From positions 1 to 64,000 of the forward strand of contig JAIMBJ010000005.1 of assembly GCA_023511455.1 (NCBI GenBank): DNA of 64,000 nt, written 5' to 3'. Under the pieces are notes generated by a model that was not told where the DNA came from, did not search any database, and saw only the letters and a program-made list of their open reading frames with translations. Position 1 is the stretch's first letter; each line of letters starts with the position of its first letter. A program made the translations under genes and the position numbers. Shown piece after piece: positions 24,008-33,222 of the stretch. Source of the stretch: Bacillota bacterium (lineage in GTDB: Bacteria > Armatimonadota > HRBIN16).

Positions 24008-25333
24008 TCAGCCCTTGATGCCCGTCAGCGTCACGCCCTCGATAAAGTAGCGCTGGGTGAAGAAGAACAGCATCAACACGGGCAGCATCACCATCGTTGC
24101 CGCCGCCATGAGCATCCCGGGTTCTCCGCCATGCTGGGACTGGAACAGCTGCAGGGCATACGCCAGCGGCATCTTCTCGGGGCTGGAAATGTAGATGAGC
24201 GGACCCATGAAGTTGTTCCACGCGCCCATGAAGGTCCAGATGGTGACTGCCGCCAGCGCGGGCTTAATCAGCGGTAGCATGATGCGCCAGTAGATACCGA
24301 AGTAGCTGCAACCGTCGATCTTCGCCGCGTCCTCCAAATCCATCGGGATGGTCATGAAGAACTGGCGCAAAAGGAAGATGTTGAACGCGCTGCCGAAGAA
24401 AGCGGGAACCCACAGCGGACGCAGGGTATCTACCCAGCCCAGGGCGCGGAAGATGACGAACACCGGCAACATGGTCACCGCGCCGGGAACCATCATTGTC
24501 GCCAGCAGCACCACGAACCAGATGTCCCTGCCGGGCCAGCGCAACCGGCTGAAGGCGAACGCCACCAGCGAGCTGCTCAACACCGTGCCGATGATGCTCA
24601 GGATGGACAGAAACAGCGTGTTCCACAGGAACACCAGACCGTAGTTGGTTTCCGGCGGCAGGAAGCGCAGGGCATCCCAGTAGTTCTCCCACTTGGGGGC
24701 AAACACGCGCACCTTTTGCAGCTGACCGCCGGGCACCAGAAACACCTCGCCGCGCCGCTGTGGCGGCTCCAGCACCTGTACGCGATGCTCGCCCGTCTCC
24801 AGCTCCTCCAGGGTGGCAACCTTCAGCGTCTGCCCGTCCTGTCGCAGGAGGCTCACCCCGCACTCTTTGCCGTGAATGGTGACCTTCACCTGCTGGCGGG
24901 GAACCCATACGGGCGGGAACTTGCTCATATCCTCGTCCTCTTTCAGCGAGGTGACCACCAGCCACGCGAACGGAATGCAAAAGAGAATGGTTCCGCTGAG
25001 CAACACCGTGTGCAGTATCGACTGGCGCAACGCCTGTCCGATGGCGCGGGCGGTTTGTCCCTCTCCGGACTCCCGGGCGCGTCGCACCCGACCACGCACC
25101 AGCTCCATGGCGGGTAGCCACAGAACGAAGTCCCACAGCAACCAGCTAACCGGTGGCTGTGCGACACGGGAAACCACCCAGCCAACCGCCACTGCCAGCG
25201 CGAGCAGTACCAGCAGTCCTCCTGCCAGCGCACCCCTGCCGCGCCTGACGGTGACCGCGTACGTAGCGGTCAGCGCATAAGCCACCGCCGGATAGGTGCA
25301 CGCGAACGCCAGAATCCAGAGAACCGGTTGCAT
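24008..25333 (-). CDS. Carbohydrate ABC transporter permease, MalG-type, with extended N-terminus
   Basis: 441 residues, well above the usual 270-300. The C-terminal 220 residues are a standard MalG-like permease core with the EAA loop (EDAAKIDGCSYFGIYWRIML). The N-terminus adds three extra helices (about 5-70). A hydrophilic insert of about 90 residues (about 135-225, beginning KEDEDMSKFPPVWVP) precedes the core and would face the outside; MalF/MalG-like proteins can hold such loops, but this one is long. The partner permease, binding protein and ATPase are not in the window, so it is an orphan here. The start ATG at 25333 follows GAGGAG almost directly. Confidence 0.82.
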   Translation of the reverse strand: MQPVLWILAFACTYPAVAYALTATYAVTVRRGRGALAGGLLVLLALAVAVGWVVSRVAQPPVSWLLWDFVLWLPAMELVRGRVRRARESGEGQTARAIGQALRQSILHTVLLSGTILFCIPFAWLVVTSLKEDEDMSKFPPVWVPRQQVKVTIHGKECGVSLLRQDGQTLKVATLEELETGEHRVQVLEPPQRRGEVFLVPGGQLQKVRVFAPKWENYWDALRFLPPETNYGLVFLWNTLFLSILSIIGTVLSSSLVAFAFSRLRWPGRDIWFVVLLATMMVPGAVTMLPVFVIFRALGWVDTLRPLWVPAFFGSAFNIFLLRQFFMTIPMDLEDAAKIDGCSYFGIYWRIMLPLIKPALAAVTIWTFMGAWNNFMGPLIYISSPEKMPLAYALQLFQSQHGGEPGMLMAAATMVMLPVLMLFFFTQRYFIEGVTLTGIKG

Positions 25334-25408
25334 CTCCTCACCAGCAGTTTACGGGATGGTACACCATAATTCGCGTCCGAAGCGAGCAAAACCTGCGTCG
25401 CGGAATCC

Positions 25409-25600
25409 AACCCCCCAACCCCCTTCCCCACAGGGGAATGGGCAGTGCCGAACTCCCCTCTCCCGCAGCGTCGGGAGAGGGGCAGGGGGTGAGGGCAACA
25501 TGGGTTCACCTAACCCCCCAACCCCCTTCCCTGCGAGGGAAGGGGGAGTGCCGAACCCCCCTCTCCCGCAGCGTCGGGAGAGGGGCAGGGGTGAGGGCAA
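25409..25600. repeat. Tandem C/G-rich double-hairpin repeats, copies 2 and 3
   Basis: Two units of about 89 bases (25409-25498 and 25512-25600), each with a cccccttccc hairpin and a cccctctcccgcagcgtcgg hairpin, end in ggtgagggcaa. They are about 90 percent alike by eye and related to the unit at 19339-19415. Open frames across them are repeat artefacts. The rest of 25334-25687 shows no gene. Confidence 0.65.
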
Positions 25601-25682
25601 ACCACCCACGACTCTTCAAAAATCTATCCTCGTTCCTGAAAAAATGCCTTGACCACGGCATGACGGGTTTAATGCAGTAACT

Positions 25683-25821
25683 TCAACGTGGAGCAGACGT
25701 CGGAAGACCTGACGGGCAGCCAGTGGCTGCCGAGTGCGCTGTATTTGCAGGGCATCTCGCTGGTGCGTCGGCACAACGAATGGCGTCACTTTGACCCGCT
25801 GGGCACGGCAACGGAAGCCTG
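25683..25821 (+). pseudogene. Rhs/YD-repeat protein fragment
   Basis: This short frame encodes LPSALYLQGISLVRRHNEWR followed by HFDPLGTATEA, closely resembling the end-of-core pattern of Rhs proteins (YxxGxxLVxRR...HxDxLGSxxAxTD). Nothing recognisable extends upstream, and the downstream side runs straight into the stop of the convergent HD-domain gene. It is therefore a relic of a larger gene cut at both ends. Confidence 0.5.
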
Positions 25822-26496
25822 CTACCCCAAATCCACCCCGTTGACGCGCAGGCAGAAGCGGCACTCCAGCTGCTCCGCTGCTTTGCGGCACATCACCATG
25901 CGCGACAGGAATATCTCAAAGTACTCCATCACGCTGGCGAAGGTGGTATCGATCTCTAAATCCAGCCGGATGATGCGCTGGTCGGGTTCCACATACAGGT
26001 TGGAACGCTGTACGGCGTGGTTCACGCGGTCATGGATGTCGAAGGTCTCCGGGCGGGGGTTCTGCACGCGGCTGTAATGCACGTCGGACTTGTCGCCGAT
26101 AATGACCGCGGCGGAGGCGTAATCGATCGGTGTGCCGTCGCCTTCCTCGTGATTGCCGATGGCTGCCACCACCGTCGCAATCTCGCGGGGGTCCATGCCC
26201 ATCTCGTCCAGAATCTGCATGGCGATGATCGCGCCGATTTCAGGGTGGTTATTCCGGTTGACCATGTTGCCGATGTCGTGCAGGTAGGCGGCAATCGCTG
26301 CCAGCTCCGTCTGCCGGGGTGAATAGCCCAGCGACTCACAAATCGTCCGTGTGACCGAAGACACCACCCCCGCGTGGCGATGTCCGTGTTCTGTATAGCC
26401 TATAGCTGCCATCTGCTGGTTTGCGGCATCTATGTAAACGCGCACTTTTGGATAGCTGCGCACGTCTTTCAAGGTGACCTGCTGTAGCGTAATCAC
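25822..26496 (-). CDS. HD-domain phosphohydrolase
   Basis: 224 residues from a GTG at 26496 with GAGGAG upstream. The metal-binding residues of the HD superfamily are visible: GHRHAG (first His), AYLHDIGN (the His-Asp pair, about residue 73) and NHEEGDGTPIDYASAAVIIGDKSD (third His and later Asp). It probably cleaves a phosphoester of a nucleotide or second messenger; the substrate is unknown. It lies six bases after tgt at the end of a six-gene operon. Its stop lies next to an Rhs-like relic. Confidence 0.85.
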   Translation of the reverse strand: MITLQQVTLKDVRSYPKVRVYIDAANQQMAAIGYTEHGHRHAGVVSSVTRTICESLGYSPRQTELAAIAAYLHDIGNMVNRNNHPEIGAIIAMQILDEMGMDPREIATVVAAIGNHEEGDGTPIDYASAAVIIGDKSDVHYSRVQNPRPETFDIHDRVNHAVQRSNLYVEPDQRIIRLDLEIDTTFASVMEYFEIFLSRMVMCRKAAEQLECRFCLRVNGVDLG

Positions 26497-26502
26497 CGTT
26501 TT

Positions 26503-27648
26503 TCACTCCTCTCTGGATAGTCTTTCCTCTTCCGGCATATACTTCTGAAGGAACTCCCGTGTGAATTGTTCCAGATTTCCCCGTCGGATTGCCTGGCGAA
26601 TATCCTGCATGAACCTCTGATAGAAGTACAGGTTATGATACGTCGCCAGGCGCGCCGCCAGTATCTCCTTCGCCTTGAACAGGTGATGCAGATACGCTGC
26701 CGAATAGCGATTGCACACGGGACAATCGCACTCCTGGTCCACCGCGCCGAACTCGTCGGCAAAGCGGGCGTTGCGCAGGTTCACCCTGCCCTGCCGGGTC
26801 ATCATCGCGGCGTTGCGTGCCAGACGGGTCGGCAACACGCAATCGAACATATCCACCCCGCTTGCCACTGCCTGCAGGATGTCGTCGGGTTCGCCCACGC
26901 CCATCAGGTAGCGCGGTTTCTCCTCGGGAAGCAGGGGTGCGGTCAACGCCACGATACGGTGTATCGCCTCTTTCTCCTCGCCGACCGCCACTCCGCCGAT
27001 GGCAACGCCCGGAAAACCAAGTTCACTGATGAATCGCGCGCTCTGCTCCCTCAGGTCTTCGTAAACACTCCCCTGCACGATGCCGAACAACGCCTGCTCG
27101 GTATCATGCGCCTGCTGGCAACGCACCGCCCAGCGGTGGGTACGTTCCATCGCCGCCCGCGCCTGTTCGTAACTGCATGGGTTCGGGGGACATTCATCGA
27201 ACGCCATGATGATGTCCGCGCCCAGCGCGTGTTGTATCTCCATCGCCCGTTCCGGGGTGAAATAGTGGGTGGAGCCGTCGATGTGCGACTGAAACTCCAC
27301 GCCGTCTTCATACACGCGCCGCAGCCCCTGCAGGCTGAACACCTGAAAACCGCCGCTGTCGGTCAGGATATTGCGCGGCCACGCGATAAAACGGTGCAAC
27401 CCTCCCGCGCGGGCAACACGCTCATGTCCCGGGCGCAGGTACAGATGATAGGTGTTGCATAAGATAATACGGAAATCGAGCCGTTCGAGTTCTTCCTGCG
27501 TCATGGCTTTGACGGTACCCTGCGTGCCCACAGGCATAAAGACAGGCGTTTCCACCTCACCGTGCGGCAGGCGCAGGATGCCGCATCGCGCGCGGGTCGT
27601 GGAATCGCGCGCCGTTATCTCAAACTGCAGGGCGGGTGGCAGTCTCAT
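26503..27648 (-). CDS. tgt: tRNA-guanine transglycosylase
   Basis: 381 residues, standard length. It exchanges guanine-34 of GUN-anticodon tRNAs for preQ1 on the way to queuosine. Key residues are all present: the general-base Asp in DSGGFQVFSL, the nucleophilic Asp in FDCVLPTRLARNA, and the zinc site CDCPVC followed 25 residues on by His (ATYHNLYFY). The start overlaps the preceding TPR gene by four bases (ATGA) and there is no separate ribosome binding site, so translation is coupled. queG, the final step of the same pathway, starts at 63496. Confidence 0.96.
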   Translation of the reverse strand: MRLPPALQFEITARDSTTRARCGILRLPHGEVETPVFMPVGTQGTVKAMTQEELERLDFRIILCNTYHLYLRPGHERVARAGGLHRFIAWPRNILTDSGGFQVFSLQGLRRVYEDGVEFQSHIDGSTHYFTPERAMEIQHALGADIIMAFDECPPNPCSYEQARAAMERTHRWAVRCQQAHDTEQALFGIVQGSVYEDLREQSARFISELGFPGVAIGGVAVGEEKEAIHRIVALTAPLLPEEKPRYLMGVGEPDDILQAVASGVDMFDCVLPTRLARNAAMMTRQGRVNLRNARFADEFGAVDQECDCPVCNRYSAAYLHHLFKAKEILAARLATYHNLYFYQRFMQDIRQAIRRGNLEQFTREFLQKYMPEEERLSREE

Positions 27649-28544
27649 GTTGCCGGCGGTTGGAGCAGGGGATTGTCCGGGGCGATTTCCGCCAGACGCT
27701 GCAGAGCCTGTTGCGCTTCCGCTCCTTTGCCCGCACCGCGCAGAGCGAGTACCAGATTCGCCTGCGCTTCCGCATAACGCGGGTTGACCTCCAGAGCACG
27801 GCGGAACGCCTCTTCCGCACCTGCGTAGTCGCCCTGTGCCATGAGCGCCACACCGAGACGGTTGTACAGGTCGGGATAGTCTCCGTTGACGTTGATCGCC
27901 TTGCGGTACTCTTCCGCCGCGTGCGCGTACATGCCGCGCCGGTACAGGTCGTCGCCGAGGCGAGTGTGGAACTGGATATCTTCCACTTCGGAGATGCGCA
28001 CCTGTTCTAAGGCTGCTATCGCGCCCCGCAGGTCGCCTTCCTCACGCAGGTTCAGTGCCTTCTGGTAAGCGGTAGTATGTAAGCGTGGCTCCAGGGCGAC
28101 CGCCTGCTGTGCGGCTTCCCATCCTTTCTCACCCTCGCCGCGCTGAAGATAACAGATACCGAGTTGCAGTTTGGCATAGGCGAAGCGCGGGTTAATCTCC
28201 AGCGCTTTCAGCAAAGCCTCTTCCGCTTCCTGATACCGTTTCTGCTGCCGAAGCACGATACCGAGTTGGCAGTGGAGGTCGGCAAATCGCGGGTGTATTT
28301 CGATGGCGTGGCGCAGAGCTGCCTCCGCGCGCTCCAGCAGTCCGCCCTGCAGGTAACGCTGCCCCAGCTCGGCGTACGCCTGCCCAAGATGAAACCGCGC
28401 CAGACGATACACCGCCGGATCGGCAGTGCCGACCTGCTCGAACTCGGCAATCGCTTCCTGATAAAGCCCCTGGTCCAGCAGGCGCACGCCTTTATCATAG
28501 TGCGGGTTGCGTCCCAGAACCAGCTCGCGGTTGAAGAAACTCAT
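27645..28544 (-). CDS. TPR-repeat protein
   Basis: 299 residues from the ATG at 28544 (GAGGAGAGGAG upstream). After a short N-terminus it consists of about seven tetratricopeptide repeats covering residues 12-285, such as AEAALRHAIEIHPRFADLHC and AEEAFRRALEVNPRYAEAQA. No signal peptide or membrane helix is seen, so it should be a cytoplasmic scaffold. It lies between UDP-glucose dehydrogenase and tgt and overlaps tgt by four bases. Its partner is unknown. Confidence 0.85.
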   Translation of the reverse strand: MSFFNRELVLGRNPHYDKGVRLLDQGLYQEAIAEFEQVGTADPAVYRLARFHLGQAYAELGQRYLQGGLLERAEAALRHAIEIHPRFADLHCQLGIVLRQQKRYQEAEEALLKALEINPRFAYAKLQLGICYLQRGEGEKGWEAAQQAVALEPRLHTTAYQKALNLREEGDLRGAIAALEQVRISEVEDIQFHTRLGDDLYRRGMYAHAAEEYRKAINVNGDYPDLYNRLGVALMAQGDYAGAEEAFRRALEVNPRYAEAQANLVLALRGAGKGAEAQQALQRLAEIAPDNPLLQPPAT

Positions 28545-28564
28545 ACAGACACTCCTCTCCTCGT

Positions 28565-29896
28565 TCAGCGTGTGGATACGCGGGCAAACGGCGCGGCGTT
28601 CGCTGCCCGCCCGATGCCGAAGTACTCCAGCCCCGCCTGCCTGACCTTCGCCGGGTCGTAGATGTTGCGCCCGTCGAACAGCAACGGGCGGCGCAGCACC
28701 TGACGCAGCCGTTCCAGATTCAGCTGACGGAACTCGTTCCACTCGGTGACCACTGCCACCGCATCGCAGCCAGTCGCGGCGTCATAGGCGTTTTCACAGT
28801 AGGTGATGTGCGGAAAGATAGCACGCGCCTTCGGCATGGCGATGGGGTCGTAGGCGCGCACCTCCGCGCCTTCCGCCAGCAATGCCGCGATGACCTGCAA
28901 CGACTTCGCTTCCCGAAGGTCGTCGGTGTTGGGCTTGAAGGAGAGACCAAGGATGGCGATGCGTTTGCCATCCAGTCCGCCCAGCGCGTCGCGCATTTTG
29001 CCCACGAAGTACAGCGGCTGCTCGTGGTTAATCTGTTGCACCGCCTTCAGCAGCTGGAAGTCGTAGCCCAGCGCATCGGCAGTCGCAATCATCGCGCTCA
29101 CGTCTTTCGGGAAGCAGCTGCCGCCCCAACCAAGCCCTGCCTGCAGAAACTGGTCGCCGATGCGCTTGTCCAGCCCCATGCCTTTTGCCACCAGCGTCAC
29201 ATCCGCCCCGCTCCGGTCACAGATGCGGGCAATGGCGTTGATATACGAAATCTTCATCGCCAGGAAGCAGTTGGAGGCGTATTTGATGAGTTCCGCGGAG
29301 TTCACATCGGTGATAATCATGGGGCGTTCCAGCGGGGCATAGAGTTCGATTAACTTCATCGCTGCGTTCTGGTTACGCGCGCCGATCACGATGCGGTCGG
29401 GGTGCAGGGTGTCGTAAATGGCGGAACCTTCCCGCAGAAACTCGGGGTTGGAAACCACTTCGAAATCGGGATGGTCGGGCGGGGCATACTGCTCGATCCA
29501 CTGGCGCACGACATCGCCCGTGCCCACGGGCACCGTGCTTTTGTTGACAATCACTTTGGGCGCGTTCAGGGCGCGGGCGATGTGACGGCACGCTTCCTCC
29601 ACCTGCGACAGGTCTGGCTGTCCATCGGGCAGGCTGGGTGTGCCAACGGCGATGAAAACCACTTCCGAACGGCGCACCGCCTCCTCCGTGTCGGTGGTGA
29701 AGGAGAGGCGTCCCTCGTTCGCGTTGTGGCGCACCATCTCCTCCAGCCCCGGCTCGTAGATGGGCATGATTCCTGCCCGCAGGGCGGCAATCTTCTCCTC
29801 GTCCTTATCCACGCAGATGACCTCGTTGCCCAGGTCGGCGAAGACCGCGCCTGTAACCAGTCCCACATAGCCAGTGCCGATGACGCTCAGTTGCAT
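28565..29896 (-). CDS. UDP-glucose 6-dehydrogenase
   Basis: 443 residues from the ATG at 29896. It oxidises UDP-glucose twice with NAD to UDP-glucuronate, a precursor of exopolysaccharides. Motifs: the NAD site IGTGYVGLVTGAVFADLG, NKSTVPVGTG, NPEFLREGSA, and the catalytic cysteine in GGSCFPKDV. Domain order and length are normal for the Ugd/TuaD family. It lies 97 bases after greA and 20 bases before the TPR gene. Its product would feed the glycan-assembly genes elsewhere in the window, which is inference. Confidence 0.94.
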   Translation of the reverse strand: MQLSVIGTGYVGLVTGAVFADLGNEVICVDKDEEKIAALRAGIMPIYEPGLEEMVRHNANEGRLSFTTDTEEAVRRSEVVFIAVGTPSLPDGQPDLSQVEEACRHIARALNAPKVIVNKSTVPVGTGDVVRQWIEQYAPPDHPDFEVVSNPEFLREGSAIYDTLHPDRIVIGARNQNAAMKLIELYAPLERPMIITDVNSAELIKYASNCFLAMKISYINAIARICDRSGADVTLVAKGMGLDKRIGDQFLQAGLGWGGSCFPKDVSAMIATADALGYDFQLLKAVQQINHEQPLYFVGKMRDALGGLDGKRIAILGLSFKPNTDDLREAKSLQVIAALLAEGAEVRAYDPIAMPKARAIFPHITYCENAYDAATGCDAVAVVTEWNEFRQLNLERLRQVLRRPLLFDGRNIYDPAKVRQAGLEYFGIGRAANAAPFARVSTR

Positions 29897-29992
29897 TTCC
29901 CGTCCCTCTTCGAGATTGCCAAGCCCTGCCAGGTGGCAGGGCGGGCAGCACTTTGTGTTCAATATGGATTATGCCAGTTCTGGGGCGTTCGT

Positions 29993-30481
29993 TCAGGTGT
30001 GAACGGAGAGTATCTCGTAGTCGACGATGCCGCCGGGCGTTTCAACCTGCACAATGTCACCCACCTTTTTGCCAACCAGTGCCTGCCCGAGGGGCGAGGC
30101 AGCCGAGACGTGTTCATATTCCTCGTCTGCCCCGAACACCGCCGCCGAGGCTGTATCCACAATGCGGAAAGCCCACTTCTCGCGATGCTCCAGGTCCTCG
30201 ACGGTTACGACACTGCCCACCGTGACCACCCCATCTTCGTTGGGCAGGTGGTCCACCACCTGTGCGACTTCCAGGATGCGCTGCAACTCCCGAATGCGCC
30301 CTTCCAACATTGCCTGCGCGCGTTTCGCCTCGTGGTACTCGAAGTTCTCGCTCAGATCCCCTTGCGCGCGGGCACGCCGGATGCGCTCGGCGCTCTGCGC
30401 CCGTCCGATGGTCTTCAGGTGCTCCAGCTCCTGTTTCAGCTTCTCATACCCTTCGCGTGTGAGGATAATCTCTTCAGCCAT
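29993..30481 (-). CDS. greA: Transcription elongation factor GreA
   Basis: 162 residues from MAEEIILT at 30481. It rescues backtracked RNA polymerase by stimulating transcript cleavage. The N-terminal coiled coil carries the acidic tip GDLSENFEYHEAKRAQ, and the C-terminal FKBP-like domain contains SPLGQALVGKKVGDIV. A TTG three codons upstream is also in frame, but the ATG fits homologues. It overlaps the upstream glycosyltransferase gene by eight bases. Confidence 0.95.
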   Translation of the reverse strand: MAEEIILTREGYEKLKQELEHLKTIGRAQSAERIRRARAQGDLSENFEYHEAKRAQAMLEGRIRELQRILEVAQVVDHLPNEDGVVTVGSVVTVEDLEHREKWAFRIVDTASAAVFGADEEYEHVSAASPLGQALVGKKVGDIVQVETPGGIVDYEILSVHT

Positions 30482-31253
30482 CGCGAACAACCTCTATACC
30501 GCTTCGATTCGTCATTACCATCCATGCAAAGCGTGGTAATAACATCACTTTGGAGATTTTACGCGGGTTGTGCGCCACGCGCCATAACCACTCCATGCCC
30601 ATCCTCTGCATCCACAGCGGTGCGCGGCGCACCCGCCCCGATAAGACATCGAACGTCCCGCCGACACCGATACTGACCGGCACCCCCAGCACCTGCCGAT
30701 AGCGGTCAATCCATTTTTCCTGCTTGGGAATGCCCAGCGCCACGCACAGCACATCGGGAGCCGCCTGACGGATACGCTCCACCACCGCCTCTTCCTGTTC
30801 GGGAGGGAAGTACCCGTCGTGGCAGCCCGCTATCTGCACGCCCGAGAACCTTTCCTGCAGGTGGCGCGCCGCTTCTTCGGCAACGCCCGGCTGCGCCCCC
30901 AAGAAGTAAAGCCGCAACCCTGTCTGCGCGCTGACCTCTGCCAGCCGCGCCACGATGTCCACCCCGCTGACGCGCTCTGGCATCCTGATACCCTGTCTGC
31001 GACATGCCCACAGAATCCCGATGCTGTCCGGGGTGACCAGGTCCGCGCGGTTGATGATTTCGCGGAGGTGCGCATCCTGCTGCGCCATGACCACCATGCT
31101 CGAATCGGCGGTAACCACCTGCCTCGGGATGCGCTCCTGCACAAAGCACAGAATGTGTCGAATGGCTTCGTCCATACTGACCGCATGGACGCGCACCCCG
31201 AACAGCGAAACCGCCGGTATCTCCTCGCGCACCGATAACGTCGCCGCTTGCAT
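30474..31253 (-). CDS. WecG/TagA/CpsF-family glycosyltransferase
   Basis: 259 residues from the ATG at 31253. Family motifs are present: VTPDSIGILWACR, GCHDGYFPPEQEE, VALGIPKQEKWI and SIGVGGTFDVLSGRVRRAP. Members (GT26) transfer N-acetylmannosamine or related sugars to lipid carriers in teichoic-acid, enterobacterial common antigen or capsule synthesis at the inner membrane face. A TATACT box about 16 bases upstream suggests a promoter very close to the start. It is the first gene of the operon running to the HD hydrolase. Confidence 0.9.
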   Translation of the reverse strand: MQAATLSVREEIPAVSLFGVRVHAVSMDEAIRHILCFVQERIPRQVVTADSSMVVMAQQDAHLREIINRADLVTPDSIGILWACRRQGIRMPERVSGVDIVARLAEVSAQTGLRLYFLGAQPGVAEEAARHLQERFSGVQIAGCHDGYFPPEQEEAVVERIRQAAPDVLCVALGIPKQEKWIDRYRQVLGVPVSIGVGGTFDVLSGRVRRAPLWMQRMGMEWLWRVAHNPRKISKVMLLPRFAWMVMTNRSGIEVVRDG

Positions 31254-31410
31254 GATACTCACGGATATAAGTATACACGAAACCGCCACGTTTTTCCTGC
31301 CCTCTGTGGGGAACATCCTGTGCAGGCTTGACACCCGCGCGGGCAACAGGCTAATCTGTAAGAGCTGGCTTAAAACGGTCGTGGCTTTTGTCTCTTAATG
31401 GCTGATTTTC

Positions 31411-31499
31411 CAACGAACCACGAAGGCACAAAGAACACGAAGGGTCACAAAGGAAAAACTTAGTGTTCTTAGTGTCCTTAGTGTCCCGGTGGTTCGTTC
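31411..31499. repeat. Imperfect inverted repeat with AACGAACCAC ends
   Basis: AACGAACCAC at 31411-31420 pairs exactly with GTGGTTCGTT at 31490-31499. The intervening arms (cacaaagaacacgaagg and cttagtgttcttagtgtcc) are also partly complementary. It looks like a mobile-hairpin or MITE-like extragenic repeat immediately upstream of the pectate-lyase-like gene. Confidence 0.6.
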
Positions 31500-31549
31500 C
31501 CAGAAAAAACAAGAAGGGTCAGGAAAAACCGTTGAGAAGGGAGGTTCAC

Positions 31550-32821
31550 ATGCGACCACAAGATGGTTCCCTGTCCCGTCGGGAAGTGCTGTGGAAAATG
31601 GGCGCATTTGCCGGCGTCGCCTCCCTTGGTGGCGCGCCTTCACAGGCAAGTAAACCTGCTTCCCATGCCCAGGGCATCGATGTGCGCGAGTTGGGGGCGC
31701 AGGGCGACGGCAAAGCCGATGATACGCCCGCCTTCGAGAAAGCGATAGAAGCTGCCCGCTCCGCCGGGCTGGCGGTGTTCGTGCCGCGCGGCGCTTACCG
31801 ACTGACGCGCACCCTGGTGGTAGAAAACATCAGCCTGAGCGGTCCCACTCCCGGCGTGTGGTGCGCCGATACCGACGTGTTGCCCATCCTGCTGCCCGAA
31901 CAGCGAGACCAGCCCTGTCTGCACCTGAAAGCAGGCGGGGGCTTGCAGGCTCTGGCGATTCGCTATGACTGGCAGGGCGAACCGACCTCGGGACCTCCCG
32001 CGATAGTGGTCTCCGGCGTGGGCGCGTACCTTTCGCATGTCAAAATCCTGTACTGCTGGGACGGCGTGCTGGCGGACGGGGTGTCGAACATCGGTCGGTT
32101 TAACATGGAGAACGTGTTCATCGTCGCGCCACGCAACATCGGCGTGCGGGTCACCGGCACGTGGGACGCCCCCACCATCCGCAACGTGGAGGTGTGGAAC
32201 CTTGGTCCCGTGCCGCGCCCGCTGGAGAAGGGCGTCGGCTTCGACCTGGGCAAAAACGACCTGATTCGCCTCAGCGACTGCTTCGTGTTCGCCATGAACA
32301 TCGGCTACTTGCTGCGCGATGAGATACCCGACGCCACCATCAAAGGCGGCACGTGGGGGATGCTGACCGGCTGTTCCACCGACTTCTGCAGTATCGGCAT
32401 CGACGTGCGCGGCGAGCATACGCTGAGCGTCGCGGGCGGGTCGTTTTGGAACCACCACCAGAGCCTGCGGGTGAACGGCAAGAACGCGCGGGTGCGCGTC
32501 GCCGGTGCGGAGATGAAGTCCAACGCCGCCCCCTGCATCGAGGTCATGCAATCGGAACAGGTGGTGGTCAGCGGCTGCAGTCTCCTGCGCCCGATGACGG
32601 AGTACGCCTTCCCCGCCGTCCACCTGAAAGGCGGTCTCACCACGATGACCGGATGCCACATCCATTCAGCCACCGAGGGACTGCGCGTGGAATCGGGGGT
32701 ACGTGCCGCCCTGGTCAGTGAGAACACGATCGAGACGCCAGCCGGCAAGGCGGTGGTCCACGACGCTGGCGACAGCGCCTCCGTGCGGGTTGACAGGAAT
32801 GTCTTTGTCGAGCCAGGGTGA
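31550..32821 (+). CDS. Tat-exported pectate-lyase-superfamily (right-handed beta-helix) protein
   Basis: 423 residues from the ATG at 31550 (GGGAGGT upstream). The N-terminus SRREVLWKMGAFAGVASLGG is a twin-arginine-type signal (SRREVL). It is followed by the Pectate_lyase_3 opening IDVRELGAQGDGKADDTPAF, and then parallel beta-helix rungs to the end. Catalytic residues of true pectate lyases are not identifiable, so it may bind or cleave another polysaccharide outside the cell. It is monocistronic. Confidence 0.82.
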   Translation: MRPQDGSLSRREVLWKMGAFAGVASLGGAPSQASKPASHAQGIDVRELGAQGDGKADDTPAFEKAIEAARSAGLAVFVPRGAYRLTRTLVVENISLSGPTPGVWCADTDVLPILLPEQRDQPCLHLKAGGGLQALAIRYDWQGEPTSGPPAIVVSGVGAYLSHVKILYCWDGVLADGVSNIGRFNMENVFIVAPRNIGVRVTGTWDAPTIRNVEVWNLGPVPRPLEKGVGFDLGKNDLIRLSDCFVFAMNIGYLLRDEIPDATIKGGTWGMLTGCSTDFCSIGIDVRGEHTLSVAGGSFWNHHQSLRVNGKNARVRVAGAEMKSNAAPCIEVMQSEQVVVSGCSLLRPMTEYAFPAVHLKGGLTTMTGCHIHSATEGLRVESGVRAALVSENTIETPAGKAVVHDAGDSASVRVDRNVFVEPG

Positions 32822-32964
32822 AGCCTACTGCCATCAATATAGGTTGGCGCGAATAGCCTGCAGGAGGGTTTCCTGAATTGGCATACAAACTGGCATCATT
32901 CTATGCGGGCTTCTATTAGTACCCCAAGATATTGGGTTTGCGAAGTGGGGAAGGCACAAAATAT

Positions 32965-33040
<76 letters not shown>

Positions 33041-33058
33041 ACCCGTTCAAAAAAATGC

Positions 33059-33134
<76 letters not shown>

Positions 33135-33222
33135 ATCCAACGCACTACTCATTATACAACATCTCGCCAGTAGATGCAAGAAGCACTTGTGCCTTTCAGC
33201 ATACCCAAAACGGCTGCACCCT

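Noticed and set aside
19339-25600. GC-rich repeats considered as a CRISPR array
   Set aside because: Units are 80-90 bases, mostly self-complementary, not regularly spaced with unique spacers, and no cas gene is present.
25296-25652. Proline-rich open frames across the 25.4-25.6 kb repeats
   Set aside because: They are translations of the tandem GC-rich hairpin repeat on both strands.
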